Shown: piece after piece, positions 1 to 13,941 of the stretch
Numbering within the stretch: the first letter of the stretch is position 1
Layout: each line of letters begins with the position of its first letter
NCBI RefSeq assembly: GCF_040958095.1
Contig: NC_091219.1
Location: 22,149,037 to 22,213,036 of the forward strand
Direction of reading: 5' to 3'
Length of the DNA stretch: 64,000 nucleotides
Source: Procambarus clarkii
Lineage: Eukaryota > Arthropoda > Malacostraca > Decapoda > Cambaridae
Position numbers and translations under genes: made by a program
The notes under the pieces: model-generated
What the model saw: only the letters and a program-made list of their open reading frames with translations
The model's database searches: none
What the model was told of the DNA's origin: nothing

Positions 1-3000
1 AATATTCTTCAATATTGAAGAATATTCTTCAATATTGAAGAATATTCTTCAATATTGAAGAATATTCTTCAATATTGAAGAATATTCTTCAATATTGAAG
101 AATATTATTCAATATTGAAGATTATTCTTCAATATTGAAGAATAATCTTCAATAATATTGAAGAATAATCTTCAATATTGAAGATTAATCTTCAATATTG
201 AATAATAATCTTCAATATTGAAGAATATTCTTCAATATTATTGAAGAATATTCTTCAATATTATTGAAGAATATTCTTCAATATTGAAGATTAATCTTCA
301 ATATTGAATAATAATCTTCAATATTGAATAATATTCTTCAATATTGAATAATATTCTTCAATATTGAAGAATATTCTTCAATATTGAATAATATTCTTCA
401 ATATTGAAGAATATTCTTCAATAATATTGAAGAATATTCTTCAATATTGAAGAATATTCTTCAATATTGAAGATTAATCTTCAATATTGAAGAATAATCT
501 TCAATATTGAAGATTATTCTTCAATATTATTGAAGAATATTCTTCAATATTGAAGAATATTCTTCAATATTGAAGATTATTCTTCAATATTGAAGAATAT
601 TCTTCAATATTGAAGAATAATCTTCAATATTGAGGAATATTCTTCAATATTGAATAATATTCTTCAATATTATTGAAGATTATTCTTCAATATTGAAGAT
701 TATTCTTCAATATTGAAGAATATTATTCAATATTGAAGAATAATCTTCAATATTGAAGATTATTCTTCAATATTATTGAAGAATATTCTTCAATATTGAA
801 GAATATTCTTCAATATTGAAGATTATTCTTCAATATTGAAGAATATTATTAAATATTGAAGAATAATCTTCAATATTGAAGATTATTCTTCAATATTGAA
901 GAATATTCTTCAATATTGAAGATTATTCTTCAATATTGAAGAATATTCTTCAATATTGAAGAATAATCTTCAATATTGAAGATTATTCTTCAATATTGAA
1001 GAATATTCTTCAATATTGAACATTATTCTTCAATATTGAAGAATATTCTTCAATATTGAAGAATAATCTTCAATATTGAAGATTATTCTTCAATATTGAA
1101 GAATATTCTTCAATATTGAAGATTATTCTTCAATATTGAAGAATATTATTCAATATTGAAGAATAATCTTCAATATTGAAGATTATTCTTCAATATTATT
1201 GAAGAATAATCTTCAATAATATTGAAGAATATTCTTCAATATTGAAGATTATTCTTCAATATTGAAGATTATTCTTCAATATTGAAGATTATTATTCAAT
1301 ATTGAAGATTAATCTTCAATATTATTGAAGAATATTCTTCAATATTGAAGAATATTCTTCAATATTGAAGAATATTCTTCAATATTGAAGATTAATCTTC
1401 AATATTGAAGAATAATCTTCAATATTGAAGATTATTCCTCAATATTGAAGAATATTCTTCAATATTGAAGAATAATCTTCAATATTGAAGATTATTCTTC
1501 AATATTGAAGAATAATCTTCAATATTGAAGAATATTCTTCAATAATATTGAAGAATATTATTCAATATTGAAGAATATTCTTCAATATTGAAGAATATTC
1601 TTCAATATTGAAGAATATTCTTCAATATTGAGGAATAATCTTCAATAATATTGAAGAATATTCTTCAATATTGAAGAATATTCTTCAATATTGAAGATTA
1701 TTATTCAATATTGAAGAATATTCTTCAATATTGAAGATTAATCTTCAATATTGAAGATTAATCTTCAATATTGAATATTAATCTTCAATATTGAAGAATA
1801 TTCTTCAATAATATTGAAGATTAATCTTCAATATTGAATAATAATCTTCAATATTGAAGATTATTCTTCAATATTGAAGAATAATCTTCAATATTGAAGA
1901 ATATTCTTCAATAATATTGAAGAATATTATTCAATATTGAAGAATATTCTTCAATATTGAAGAATATTCTTCAATATTGAGGAATAATCTTCAATAATAT
2001 TGAAGAATATTCTTCAATATTGAAGAATATTCTTCAATATTGAAGATTATTATTCAATATTGAAGAATATTCTTCAATATTGAAGATTAATCTTCAATAT
2101 TGAAGATTATTCTTCAATATTGAAGATTATTCTTCAATATTGAAGAATAATCTTCAATATTATTGAAGAATATTCCTCAATATTGAAGATTATTCTTCAA
2201 TATTGAAGAATAATCTTCAATATTGAAGAATAATCTTCAATATTGAAGAATAATCTTCAATATTGAAGAATATTCTTCAATATTGAAGAATATTCTTCAA
2301 TATTATTGAAGATTATTCTTCAATATTGAAGAATATTCTTCAATATTGAAGAATATTATTCAATATTGAAGAATATTCTTCAATATTGAAGAATAATCTT
2401 CAATAATATTGAAGAATATTCTTCAATAATATTGAAGAATATTCTTCAATATTGAAGAATATTCTTCAATATTGAAGAATAATCTTCAATAATATTGAAG
2501 AATAATCTTCAATATTGAAGAATATTCTTCAATATTGAAGAATAATCTTCAATAATATTGAAGAATAATCTTCAATAATATTGAAGAATAATCTTCAATA
2601 ATATTGAAGAATATTCTTCAATATTGAATAATATTCTTCAATATTGAAGAATATTCTTCAATATTGAAGAATATTCTTCAATATTGAAGAATATTCTTCA
2701 ATATTGAAGATTAATCTTCAATATTGAATAATAATCTTCAATATTGAAGAATATTCTTCAATATTATTGAAGATTATTCTTCAATATTATTGAAGATTAT
2801 TCTTCAATATTGAAGAATATTCTTCAATATTGAAGATTAATCTTCAATATTGAAGAATAATCTTCAATATTGAAGAATATTCTTCAATATTATTGAAGAT
2901 TATTCTTCAATATTGAAGAATAATCTTCAATAATATTGAAGAATATTCTTCAATATTGAAGAATAATCTTCAATAATATTGAAGAATATTCTTCAATATT

Positions 3001-6000
3001 GAAGAATATTCTTCAATATTGAAGATTATTCTTCAATATTGAAGAATAATCTTCAATATTGAGGAATATTCTTCAATAATATTGAAGATTATTCTTCAAT
3101 ATTGAAGAATAATCTTCAATATTGAATAATTAATCAATATTCTTCAATATTGAAGAATATTCTTCAATATTGAAGAATAATCTTCAATATTGAAGATTAT
3201 TATTCAATATTGAAGATTATTCTTCAATATTGAAGATTATTCTTCAATATTGAAGAATATTATTCAATATTGAAGATTAATCTTCAATATTGAAGATTAT
3301 TCTTCAATATTATTGAAGAATATTCTTCAATATTGGAGAATATTCTTCAATATTGAATAATATTCTTCAATATTGAAGAATATTCTTCAATATTGAAGAA
3401 TATTGTTCAATATTGAAGAATATTCTTCAATAATATTGAAGAATAATCTTCAATATTGAAGATTATTCTTCAATATTGAAGAATATTCTTCAATAATATT
3501 GAAGAATAATCTTCAATAATATTGAAGAATAATCTTCAATATTGAAGATTATTCTTCAATATTGAAGAATAATATTGAATAATATTCTTCAATATTGAAG
3601 AATAATCTTCAATATTGAAGATTATTCTTCAATATTATTGAAGATTATTCTTCAATATTATTGAAGAATATTCTTCAATATTGAAGAATATTATTCAATA
3701 TTGAAGAATATTCTCCAATATTGAAGAATATTCTTCAATATTGAAGAATATTCAATATTGAAGAATATTCTTCAATATTGAAGAATAATCTTCAATATTG
3801 AGGAATATTCTTCAATATTGAAGAATAATCTTCAATAATATTGAAGAATATTCTTCAATATTGAAGAATATTCTTCAATATTGAAGAATAATCTTCAATA
3901 ATATTGAAGAATATTCTTCAATATTGAAGAATATTCTTCAATATTGAAGAATAATCTTCAATATTGAGGAATATTCTTCAATATTGAAGAATAATCTTCA
4001 ATATTTAAGAATATTCTTCAATATTGAAGAATATTCTTCAATATTGAAGATTATTCTTCAATATTGAAGAATATTCTTCAATATTGAATAATATTCTTCA
4101 ATATTGAATAATATTCTTCAATATTGAAGAATATTCTTCAATATTGAAGATTATTCTTCAATATTATTGAAGAATATTCTTCAATATTGAAGAATATTCT
4201 TCAATATTGAAGAATATTCTTCAATATTGAAGATTATTCTTCAATATTATTGAAGAATATTCTTCAATATTGAATAATATTCTTCAATATTGAATAATAT
4301 TCTTCAATATTGAAGAATATTCTTCAATATTGAAGATTATTCTTCAATATTGAAGAATATTATTCAATATTGAAGAATAATCTTCAATATTGAAGATTAT
4401 TCTTCAATATTATTGAAGAATATTCTTCAATATTGAAGATTATTCTTCAATATTGAAGAATATTCTTCAATATTGAAGAATAATCTTCAATATTGAGGAA
4501 TATTCTTCAATATTGAATAATATTCTTCAATATTATTGAAGATTATTCTTCAATATTGAAGATTATTCTTCAATATTGAAGAATATTATTCAATATTGAA
4601 GATTATTCTTCAATATTGAAGAATATTATTCAATATTGAAGAATAATCTTCAATATTGAAGATTATTCTTCAATATTATTGAAGAATATTCTTCAATATT
4701 GAAGATTATTCTTCAATATTGAAGAATATTATTAAATATTGAAGAATAATCTTCAATATTGAAGATTATTCTTCAATATTGAAGAATATTCTTCAATATT
4801 GAAGATTATTCTTCAATATTGAAGAATAATCTTCAATATTGAAGATTATTCTTCAATATTGAAGAATATTCTTCAATATTGAAGATTATTCTTCAATATT
4901 GAAGAATATTCTTCAATATTGAAGAATAATCTTCAATATTGAAGATTATTCTTCAATATTGAAGAATATTCTTCAATATTGAAGATTATTCTTCAATATT
5001 GAAGAATATTATTCAATATTGAAGAATAATCTTCAATATTGAAGATTATTCTTCAATATTATTGAAGAATAATCTTCAATAATATTGAAGAATATTCTTC
5101 AATATTGAAGATTATTCTTCAATATTGAAGATTATTCTTCAATATTGAAGATTGAAGAATATTCTTCAATATTGAAGATTATTCTTCAATATTGAAGAAT
5201 AATCTTCAATATTGAAGATTATTCTTCAATATTGAATAATATTCTTCAATATTATTGAAGATTATTCTTCAATATTGAAGAATATTCTTCAATATTGAAG
5301 AATATTCTTCAATATTGAATAATATTCTTCAATATTGAAGAATATTCTTCAATAATATTGAAGAATATTCTTCAATATTGAAGAATATTCTTCAATATTG
5401 AAGATTAATCTTCAATATTGAAGAATAATCTTCAATATTGAGGAATATTCTTCAATATTGAGGAATATTCTTCAATATTGAAGAATAATCTTCAATAATA
5501 TTGAAGAATATTCTTCAATATTGAAGAATATTCTTCAATAATATTGAAGAATATTCTTCAATATTGAAGATTATTCTTCAATATTATTGAAGATTATTCT
5601 TCAATATTGAAGAATATTCTTCAATATTGAAGATTATTCTTCAATATTATTGAAGAATATTCTTCAATATTATTGAAGATTATTCTTCAATATTGAAGAA
5701 TATTCTTCAATATTGAAGATTATTCTTCAATATTATTGAAGATTATTCTTCAATATTGAAGAATATTCTTCAATATTGAAGATTATTCTTCAATATTATG
5801 AAGAATATTCTTCAATTATGAAGAATATTATTCAATATTGAAGAATATTCTTCAATATTGAAGAATATTCTTCAATATTGAATAATATTCTTCAATATTG
5901 AATAATATTCTTCAATATTGAAGAATATTCTTCAATATTGAAGAATAATCTTCAATATTGAAGATTATTCTTCAATATTATTGAAGATTATTCTTCAATA

Positions 6001-9000
6001 TTATTGAAGAATATTTTCAATATTATTGAAGAATATTCTTCAATATTGAAGAATATTATTCAATATTATTCTTCAATATTGAAGAATAATCTTCAATATT
6101 GAAGATTATTCTTCAATATTATTGAAGATTATTCTTCAATATTATTGAAGAATATTCTTCAATATTGAAGAATATTCTCCAATATTGAAGAATATTATTC
6201 AATATTATTCTTCAATATTGAAGAATATTCTTCAATATTGAAGATTATTCTTCAATATTATTGAAGAATATTCTTCAATATTGAACAATATTATTCAATA
6301 TTGAAGAATATTCTTCAATATTCTTCAATATTGAAGAATATTCTTCAATATTGAAGAATAATCTTCAATAATATTGAAGAATATTATTCAATATTGAAGA
6401 ATAATCTTCAATATTGAATAATAATCTTCAATATTGAAGAATATTCTTCAATATTGAAGAATATTCTTCAATATTGAAGAATAATCTTCAATATTGAGGA
6501 ATATTCTTCAATATTGAAGAATAATCTTCAATAATATTGAAGAATATTCTTCAATATTGAAGAATATTCTTCAATATTGAAGAATAATCTTCAATATTGA
6601 GGAATATTCTTCAATATTGAAGAATAATCTTCAATAATATTGAAGAATATTATTCAATATTGAAGAATAATCTTCAATATTGAAGATTATTCTTCAATAT
6701 TATTGAAGATTATTCTTCAATATTGAATAATAATCTTCAATAATATTGAAGATTAATCTTCAATATTGAATAATAATCTTCAATATTGAAGATTATTCTT
6801 CAATATTGAAGAATATTATTCAATATTGAAGAATAATCTTCAATAATATTGAAGAATATTCTTCAATAATATTGAAGAATATTCTTCAATATTGAAGAAT
6901 ATTCTTCAATATTGAAGAATATTGAATAATTATTCAATATTGAAGATTATTCTTCAATATTGAAGAATATTCCTCAATATTGAAGATTATTCTTCAATAT
7001 TGAAGAATATTCTTCAATATTGAAGAATATTCTTCAATATTGAAGATTATTCTTCAATATTGAAGATTATTCTTCAATATTATTGAAGAATATTCTTCAA
7101 TATTGAATAATAATCTTCAATATTGAAGAATATTCTTCAATATTATTGAAGATTATTCTTCAATATTGAAGAATATTCTTCAATATTGAATAATATTCTT
7201 CAATATTGAATAATATTCTTCAATATTGAAGAATATTCTTCAATATTGAAGATTATTCTTCAATATTGAAGAATATTATTCAATATTGAAGAATAATCTT
7301 CAATATTGAAGATTATTCTTCAATATTGAAGAATATTCTTCAATATTGAAGATTATTCTTCAATATTGAAGAATATTCTTCAATATTGAAGATTATTCTT
7401 CAATATTGAAGAATATTCTTCAATATTGAAGATTATTCTTCAATATTGAAGAATATTCTTCAATATTGAAGATTATTCTTCAATATTGAAGAATATTATT
7501 CAATATTGAAGAATAATCTTCAATATTGAAGATTATTCTTCAATATTATTGAAGAATATTCTTCAATATTGAAGAATAATCTTCAATAATATGGAAGAAT
7601 ATTCTTCAATATTGAAGATTATTCTTCAATATTATTGAAGATTATTCTTCAATATTATTGAAGATTATTCTTCAATATTGAAGAATATTCTTCAATATTG
7701 AAGATTATTCTTCAATATTATTGAAGATTATTCTTCAATATTGAAGAATATTCTTCAATATTGAAGATTATTCTTCAATATTATTGAAGAATATTCTTCA
7801 ATATTGAACAATATTCTTCAATATTGAAGAATATTCTTCAATATTGAAGAATATTATTCAATATTGAAGAATATTCTCCAATATTGAAGAATATTATTCA
7901 ATATTGAAGAATATTCTTCAATATTGAAGAATATTCAATATTGAAGAATATTCTTCAATATTGAAGAATAATCTTCAATAATATTGAAGAATATTATTCA
8001 ATATTGAAGAATAATCTTCAATATTGAAGATTATTCTTCAATATTATTGAAGATTATTCTTCAATATTATTGAAGAATATTATTCAATATTGAACAATAT
8101 TATTCAATATTGAAGAATATTCTTCAATATTGAAGAATATTATTCAATATTGAAGAATATTCTCCAATATTGAAGAATATTATTCAATATTGAAGAATAT
8201 TCTTCAATATTGAAGAATATTCAATATTGAAGAATATTCTTCAATATTGAAGAATAATCTTCAATAATATTGAAGAATATTCTTCAATATTGAAGAATAT
8301 TCTTCAATAATATTGAAGAATATTCTTCAATATTGAAGAATATTCTTCAATATTGAAGAATATTATTCAATATTGAAGAATATTCTCCAATATTGAAGAA
8401 TATTATTCAATATTGAAGAATATTCTTCAATATTGAAGAATATTCAATATTGAAGAATATTCTTCAATATTGAAGAATATTCTTCAATATTGAAGAATAA
8501 TCTTCAATAATATTGAAGAATATTCTTCAATATTGAAGAATATTCTTCAATAATATTGAAGAATATTCTTCAATATTGAAGAATAATCTTCAATATTGAA
8601 GAATAATCTTCAATATTGAAGATTATTCTTCAATATTATTGAAGATTATTCTTCAATATTATTGAAGATTATTCTTCAATATTGAAGAATATTCTTCAAT
8701 ATTGAAGAATATTCTTCAATATTATTGAAGATTATTCTTCAATATTGAAGAATAATCTTCAATAATATTGAAGAATATTATTCAATATTGAAGAATAATC
8801 TTCAATATTGAAGATTATTCTTCAATATTATTGAAGATTATTCTTCAATATTGAAGAATAATCTTCAATATTGAATAATAATATTCAATATTGAAGAATA
8901 TTCTTCAATATTGAAGAATATTCTTCAATATTGAAGAATAATCTTCAATAATATTGAAGAATATTATTCAATATTGAAGAATAATCTTCAATATTGAAGA

Positions 9001-9062
9001 TTATTCTTCAATATTATTGAAGATTATTCTTCAATATTGAAGAATATTCTTCAATATCGAAG
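1..9062. repeat. AT-rich 20-bp self-complementary satellite array
   Basis: The whole stretch is a tandem array of a 20-bp unit, AATATTCTTCAATATTGAAG. The unit is its own reverse complement after rotation, so the array reads the same on both strands. It is best seen as a conserved 12-bp palindrome TTCAATATTGAA alternating with an 8-bp spacer. The spacer is usually GAATATTC, GAATAATC, GATTATTC or GATTAATC. Some units carry a 3-bp insertion (TTCAATATTATTGAA or TTCAATAATATTGAA). Each unit contains AATATT (SspI) sites. The array starts at the window edge and decays near 9055-9075. No gene is present; open frames here are accidental. Confidence 0.97.
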
Positions 9063-10250
9063 ATTATTATTGATTATTATTCATAACTTATTACTATTCC
9101 TCAGAACTATATTTAGATACTATTTAATAATATTGATTGCAATATTAAGTTATAATAATATTTATTTATTATTAATGTTTTTCACTACTGTTATTTACTA
9201 GTCATTACTTTTTATATTTTACAAATGATATCTGTTTGTTCGGAATTCATAACCTACCAAAGCTCTTCAATGATTGATATTAAATTTTCACACAACCTTA
9301 CTTTGATTGAAAATCACGTTTATATAAAATATGTACATGCGTACATGTCACCTGTGACTTTTTTAGAGACAAAACACATGAGGTTCTTATAAACAAATAA
9401 ACAAAAAAGAACCTTCAATTCAAGTATGTTTATTGACACAATAATAAATACATCTCAAAGGGATACAGTACTTTAGGGTATTTATACTCTACTTGCAGAA
9501 CCTCAAACGGCCCTACAAATACACAATACAAGAATCCTGTTTAATATAGTAAGCACACCATATAAATGTTAGACTCTTTGGGAAAATTTCTTGTAGCTCC
9601 GAGCTATACTGTCTATCATAATGATATCACACAAACACAATTTTAAGTGCTACACTTATTATTGAAGTTTCTATACTTATTCATAAGTTGACACTACAAA
9701 CAACCTTATGTATTAAACTTCAACTATGTTATTGGAGACAACTGAACTAAATCATATTATAAACTCACGACTACCTTAGGGTATTTCTACCCATTCAAGC
9801 TCCAAAACTTCACATACTAAAAATACAACATTCAAATTTCACGTTAATATAGTACTATCTAGGTATATTATTGTACATCCACCCAAACAAATTTTAACAC
9901 ATTAACGCTCAAACATAATCTCACTATACTTTCTTCCATGATTAATATTAAAACTATCTTGGCCATGTCCCTCACATTCACTGACATACGTGATTTCCTC
10001 TCACAGTAACTATTGTGCAAGTCAAACATTTTACAAACGTCAAAGGTATTATTCATATATATTTTTTTTTAATGGTAACATTTATTTTATTACATATTAT
10101 TAACTATTTATTTGATAACGATTTACTCCATAATAATAATAAATGCATTATTTATAATGATTTACAATTAATAACTACATCTATACGTACTATATTAAAC
10201 TTGCATTCATTTCATTACACTATATACAATTCATGCGATTATTTCTTGCC
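9063..10250. other. AT-rich unassigned sequence beside the satellite
   Basis: No gene or known element is recognised. Two loosely similar stretches, near 9465-9560 and 9770-9860, share phrases such as TTAGGGTATTT followed later by TTAATATAGTA. This suggests a decayed direct repeat of about 300 bp. Short open frames here have no recognisable domain. Confidence 0.4.
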
Positions 10251-12310
10251 TATCTACAGGCTTATCACTTTGGGGGTTCCCGCTGAACACACCGAAGGGC
10301 GAACGCGGCGGCTGCCCGCTGTAACTAGGAATCTCTGTCGACCTCATGGGCGGAGTACTCTCCCCGCGGGCTCCATCCATTTTACTTCTTCACCAATGCT
10401 GTACCTTGTGCTCCTTCCGTAGTCGGTTCTGGAAGTATTAAAGCAGTAAGGGTGGGCACAAACGGACATGAAGTATCAACCTGACAGCCAAACAACATAA
10501 CCCTTAAGGGTACTGCTGGAATTACTTTCTAACACGAGGGGGACTTTTCCGGAAGCGAACTGTCCAAGTGTCATTATTGGATAAAGCCACGGTGATACCC
10601 TGTGGAAAACTCTGAAAATGGACACTGGCACAGGGGAAAGCAGTGACTAGAGGGGAAAGCAAGAGAAAAACGTCTTCCAGGAATGTAGTCGCTAGCGAAG
10701 TAAGGTAACTACCAACCCGAGCACAACTTTAGCCGGAAAAACAAACACAAGTACAAACAGGTGTGTCTGTTGGGGGGGGGGGGGGGAACAGTTACCGTAT
10801 CTGGGTCAAGGGCACAAGTTATTCCAGGGGGAGGAATCTAGCAACCAATAATTCATTTCAAACTATTCCTATACATTAATATAAACAAACAAAACATTAA
10901 CTATTTATATCACCACTATGTATATAATATCAAATCAATATATAAATAAAACCATATTTCAAATATAAGAAACAGGTCCTAAGGCGCAACTGCAACATGC
11001 TTGCGTCCAGAGTGACAAATTATAACGATGCTAACAGCGTCCGATACATTCACCTCCATTGTATGTTGCCCTCCGAAAGCATGTTACACCTCAATAGTTA
11101 CCCTAACAAACTGCCTTAAGACCCGTAAATTACTTTAGTCTCAGTGTCAATGAGCATCTGCGAGCACCAGTACCCCAACAACTTAAATATCTCGCAATCT
11201 GAGGCAAAGTGAAATGGACACCAGCAACGCTACGGATCCCTAATTGTAACACGTCTCCATAAACCAGCGGCCTGGAACGCCGCATATTAATAACAATATA
11301 AATATAATACCTGAATAACATCGCCGCCTTAACTCATCACAGGAAGAACGTTGCCTCCAGACCACCCCATGAACGCAGTCACCTAAGACGGCAGTGGCTA
11401 TGACAACCTTCCTGGCTACATTGGCCAGACAAAAACGTGTGCATAAACAAGCACCCTGGGAACCAGCACTATCTTCCGGCCTACACCGACCACACAACAC
11501 GTCGGATAACCACCGCCCTGGGAGGCCACACATGTCCCCATAAACCACCAACCGGGAGCCTCCACATTCTTTCGCCCTACACCGCCCACACAAAACGAAT
11601 GTAAACTTTTACTGCTACTGGTAAACGAAAATCATGCTGCCTACCTGTCACTACTTAATAACTTCATGACAAACTCAAGAAAACAAGTATAAAGCTAAAA
11701 CGCTAAGTAAAATGACATGCACTGAAGCAATGCATAACTAGCAATAGATGGCTGAACGAACTAATCATAATACGAGTCCAAGATAAACTTAAAGGGAGAG
11801 CCGTGAACCCCAAAGACAGCGTCTACTACATCCTAGGTGACTAAGTTAAGTAAAGGTGAAGCATAAGTTAAACAAACATTGGTAAACCAGTAAAGTAAAA
11901 ACATGCAGCAACACCGATGTAAAATGCTGGAAATTTCCAGAGGAAACTAAACGTAAATGCAGGGGCCACAATATACTTACAAAATATACAAGGGGGGGGG
12001 GGGGCCTACTCCGCACCTATCACACCCTAGCTGAGTTACTTGATAACTTAATGGCAAACAATAGTTAAACAATCACAATTGCAAAACAAGAGTAAATAAC
12101 GTGCAGCTTGACCCGCATAATTTGCATTAATAAATTCAGGTAAATTAATGGTACGCAATACAAACAATCTTAACGTCAAAGGCATGAGCCTTGCAACTCA
12201 GGAACTACCACAACCTACGTTACTTTACTTCATAAATAACTCAATACAATAAGCCACAGTTTTCGTAAGTTAATAAAACATGCACGGGCCAATGCATAAA
12301 TTGTAATAAT
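10251..12310. other. Unassigned intergenic sequence with two G-runs
   Basis: Mixed-composition sequence with no recognisable coding domain. It contains a poly-G run near 10772-10787 and another near 11992-12004. From about 11240 to 11600 the minus strand has imperfect internal repeats around phrases such as CCACACAA and CCCATAAACCA. The open frames in this part match no family I recognise. A short block at 11296-11352 recurs near 36160-36220 and is listed separately. Confidence 0.4.
11296..11352 (-). repeat. Short dispersed repeat, leader-like, shared with 36160-36220
   Basis: Read on the minus strand, this block carries a phrase (TTCTTCCTGTGATGAGTTAA, then GCGATGTTATTCAGGTAT) that recurs almost unchanged on the plus strand near 36168-36215. 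It translates as a short SSCDELxxRCYSG peptide in both places and ends in CAG|GTAT, the form of a 5' splice site. It could be a leader exon or 5' end carried by a mobile element. No function can be assigned. Confidence 0.4.
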
Positions 12311-12406
12311 AACATGCAGACAGAAGCAACTAATAATTATCAAAAGAAGCCACCAAACCGGGAAGGCTATGTACCACCATCAAATGCGAAAAATAATCAA
12401 AGGCCG

Positions 12407-12931
12407 CTAAATATCACCAACGATCCAAATACGAGAACAAAAACGCGTAAGGCGAACGATATCAAAACTATCACAGTCAACAAGAATTCTATTGAGGGAC
12501 AGGTGACCGCGAGGGGCGGTCGGAAAGCAAGACGCACGCTCGTCCTGGAAGTCAGGACATTCAAGAAGGACATGACCGACCGTAAGAGGGACAATGCAAC
12601 TACGACAATAACGAGCACGGCGGCGCTCAATCAAGTGACCATGGGTTAAGCTAATACGGCCAATACAAAACCTCGCAACAGCTCTTTCCCATCGCAACTT
12701 ACGGTGGTAGGAGCACGCCCACGACCAAACAACATTTAACACTACGTACTTTATTAACACTAACAGACGATTAGCAAGCCGCAAAACGGGTAACGACGGA
12801 GGAATGGATAACCCAGTAAAAGTCGGAATATCGAATACCTTCACGACAGATGAGACAACAGCGGACAGCTTCCTTGGCGGAACCATCCGCACGCTCATTT
12901 CAAGACACCAATATAGCTGGGAACCAAACAA
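12407..12931 (-). pseudogene. C-terminal region of the non-LTR element polyprotein
   Basis: A 174-codon minus-strand frame includes RWERAVARFCIGRISLTHGH, then a Cys/His cluster (CRSC...GHVLLEC) followed by PDFQDERASCF. This region follows RNase H in I/Jockey-type elements and has been read as a nucleic-acid-binding zinc motif. The tail HLSLNRILVDCDSFDIV recurs in the fragments at 23210-23410 and 31885-32076. It is the best-preserved part of this element. Confidence 0.7.
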
Positions 12932-13155
12932 AACTCAACCGACTTCAATTTACTGTGAACGAGAAACACCAAATGCTGGATCTGGATGCCGGATTAAAGG
13001 ACCGGAGAGCCATCACGGCACTACGAGTCAACTACAAAGGAAGACTGACAACGAGAAACCACGAGACGAAAAGCACACACAATACCATACAGCTCTGCTG
13101 TAAAGATGATAGTCTCCCGAGGTAAACGACACAAGTGCGATCAGCAAAAACAACA

Positions 13156-13353
13156 TTAGCAAACACCATCCAAACACTTAGACCCATCGGTGAAGACAGA
13201 CACCGAGGGGGAGTGAGAACAAAAGTGCTCAAGGAAAACACCTTTTAGAACCGTAGGAAGGGTAAAACCTTTAGTGATGCGGGTCAAGGATGCACAAAAC
13301 CGTGGAAGAGGCACTCTCCACGGGGGAGCAACACCAACCGCACGAGGGCTCAA
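13156..13353 (-). pseudogene. RNase H domain start, non-LTR element remnant
   Basis: The frame contains SVSVFTDGSK, the first catalytic strand of RNase H domains of I-type LINEs, with the Asp of TDGS coordinating metal in intact relatives. The domain then loses its frame. The same FTDGSK motif recurs in the fragment at 23290-23508 in the tandem unit, supporting a common family. Confidence 0.6.
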
Positions 13354-13941
13354 ACTTAAACAACCACAGAGGCGAGAGCAACGATGTTGTAACGATCAAA
13401 CAACATAGCGAACACAGTAGCCATCACGCCAGTCCTGGAGACACGAAGCCAGTCTCAACATACAACCTAACGACGGGAGTCGAACGAAAGCCACCACAAC
13501 TGAGGCGCATCCCAGTATGGTGCAAACCATCAAGACGGCGAAGAGTAAGTAGGCAAACCATAATCGAGCTTACACAGGACGACAGAAAGGAGCAAGGAGT
13601 GCACGCCTATCTGCCCCAAAAAAACTATGGGACAAGACCCCAAAGGAGGGTAAGGGCCTTAGAGCACTCAACACGGAGAATAGAGATATGGGCACACCAA
13701 CAGAAACGAGTGTCAAGCAATAACCCCAAAAGATTCCCGGATTCTTTGTACTCAAGGGGATGACCAAAAACTGACAGAGGGACGAACAACGACCCGTTTC
13801 AGCGTAAAGGTCATGGCACAACTCTTACAAGTAGACAACTTCAAGCCATGATCGGTGGCCCAACACCACACGGCATCAATTGCAACTTGAAGCCGGCGCT
13901 GAAGGAGAGGACATTCATCACCCTCACAGCAAAGGCTAAGA

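Noticed and set aside
1..9062. CRISPR-like alternation of a constant palindrome and variable spacers
   Set aside because: The spacers are only 8 bp and nearly all variants of one sequence; this is a satellite, in a eukaryotic setting.
10015..10422. A 135-codon open frame in AT-rich DNA
   Set aside because: Low-complexity Ile/Asn/Tyr-rich start joined to unrelated GC-rich sequence; no recognisable domain.
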